Shown here: positions 43,438 to 43,707 of the stretch, piece by piece
Numbering within the stretch: position 1 is the stretch's first letter
Layout of the letters: each line of letters opens with the position of its first letter
Source of the DNA: Novosphingobium sp. HII-3
GTDB taxonomy: Bacteria > Pseudomonadota > Alphaproteobacteria > Sphingomonadales > Sphingomonadaceae
NCBI RefSeq assembly: GCF_002916655.1
Contig: NZ_PPSM01000021.1
Span: forward strand, 1-43,707
DNA: 43,707 bases
Reading direction: 5' to 3'
Made by a program: the position numbers and the translations under genes
The notes under the pieces: generated by a model
Seen by the model: only the letters and a program-made list of their open reading frames with translations
Databases searched by the model: none
What the model was told of the DNA's origin: nothing

Positions 43438-43580
43438 CTAGTTTGTCGACTTTGGCTTCGCGTTGGCGCGATTCAGTTCGATGAGAAGCCAATCCCGAAA
43501 CTTGCCCATATAGCTGCCCGTATCGGCGGCGATCTGCGCCAGCAGTTCTTCGCTTAGGTCATCTTGTTTGAGATCGAGAT
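43438..43580 (-). pseudogene. C-terminal remnant of unknown gene cut by IS21-type end
   Basis: An open frame on the minus strand enters from the IS tip and runs LDLKQDDLSEELLAQIAADT then GSYMGKFRDWLLIELNRANA and KPKSTN to a TAG at 43438-43440. The coding quality is good (helical, acid/base balanced) and the frame has no start within the window. It is therefore the tail of a gene whose 5' part lies beyond, or was lost with, the element starting at 43581. I do not recognise it. Confidence 0.6.
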
Positions 43581-43707
43581 TGTCAACCGGCGCGCAAAAC
43601 TGACCCCCTATCGGCGCCCAATATTGACCCCACCTTTCGGCAGCGCGGCGGTTATCCCGGTAGTCGATAGGAGGGGCCCACGGACGACGACGCGCACCGT
43701 CAGGTTT
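43581..43707 (+). mobile_element. IS21-type element, left end (partial)
   Basis: The end begins TGTCAACCGGCGCGCAAAAC and has two repeats of the GGCG..CAA.A.TGACCCC type (43589-43608 and about 43612-43632), the same kind as at 66-120 in inverted sense. A ribosome-site-like AGGAGGGG lies at 43669-43676, suggesting istA follows, but no start codon is visible before the window ends. Confidence 0.6.

Overview
The window looks like a chromosomal segment of a GC-rich alphaproteobacterium of the order Sphingomonadales (a Novosphingobium or Sphingobium relative). The signs are high coding GC, a WalW-type polysaccharide deacetylase, a DUF2794 protein, a separate purS/purQ pair, and an XrtA/PEP-CTERM-type EpsE-PrsK-PrsR-TPR cluster. 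No rRNA genes, CRISPR arrays or complete prophages are visible. Both edges are cut inside IS21-type insertion sequence ends, so the window may be a contig bounded by IS copies.

Layout, left to right. 1-127: one end of an IS21-type element. 128-770: a possible small membrane protein, otherwise sparse. 771-967: tRNA-Pro(TGG) and tRNA-Ile(CAT), minus strand. 1056-3913: WalW-like deacetylase preceded by an unusual soluble histidine kinase homologue. 4166-5136: an Lrp/AsnC regulator and a small membrane-anchored protein. 5148-6495: aroQ, a proline-rich lipoprotein and a three-TM holin-like protein. 6722-6798: tRNA-Pro(GGG) with a strong terminator. 7078-10059: yajC-secD-secF, closed by a bidirectional terminator facing rsmA. 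10149-15893: lptD-surA-pdxA-rsmA on the minus strand, the classic envelope/ribosome/vitamin B6 order. 15989-18413: pepA-holC and ndk. 18539-19014: two small hypothetical genes. 19044-20760: purM-purN. 20794-23899: a DUF2066-like secreted protein, a DnaA-like Hda protein, serine acetyltransferase and a DUF2794 protein. 23933-24844: an SDR. 24973-25886: purS-purQ. 25894-28891: a minus-strand group of an ABC-type binding protein without signal peptide, an NTF2-like protein, another SDR and a lipoprotein. 29030-30870: efp, a small secreted protein and a SuhB-type phosphatase. 31052-31135: tRNA-Leu(CAA), then about 500 bp without a gene. 31652-32968: a secreted M20 amidohydrolase. 33176-39832: epsE-prsK-prsR-TPR. 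39846-40715: panB. 40901-42466: a cationic amino acid permease with terminator.

From about 42741 the character changes. A 26-nt fragment matching the 3' end of a tRNA (probably tRNA-Glu) on the minus strand is followed by short repeats like integrase arm sites, an EmrE-like multidrug efflux gene with lower GC, and the C-terminal remnant of an unrecognised gene cut by an IS21-type end at 43581. I read this as the edge of a tRNA-integrated genomic island.

Most of the window is conserved housekeeping: protein export (YajC/SecDF), outer-membrane biogenesis (LptD/SurA), purine synthesis (PurM, N, S, Q), shikimate, pantothenate, B6 and cysteine synthesis, and translation (EF-P, RsmA, tRNAs). The best candidates for new biology are the kinase homologue with a DUF2336-like N-terminus and degenerate ATP-binding motifs beside WalW, the cytoplasmic binding-protein/NTF2/SDR group, the holin-like gene away from any phage, and the island boundary. 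I found no clear, complete, undescribed multi-gene system.
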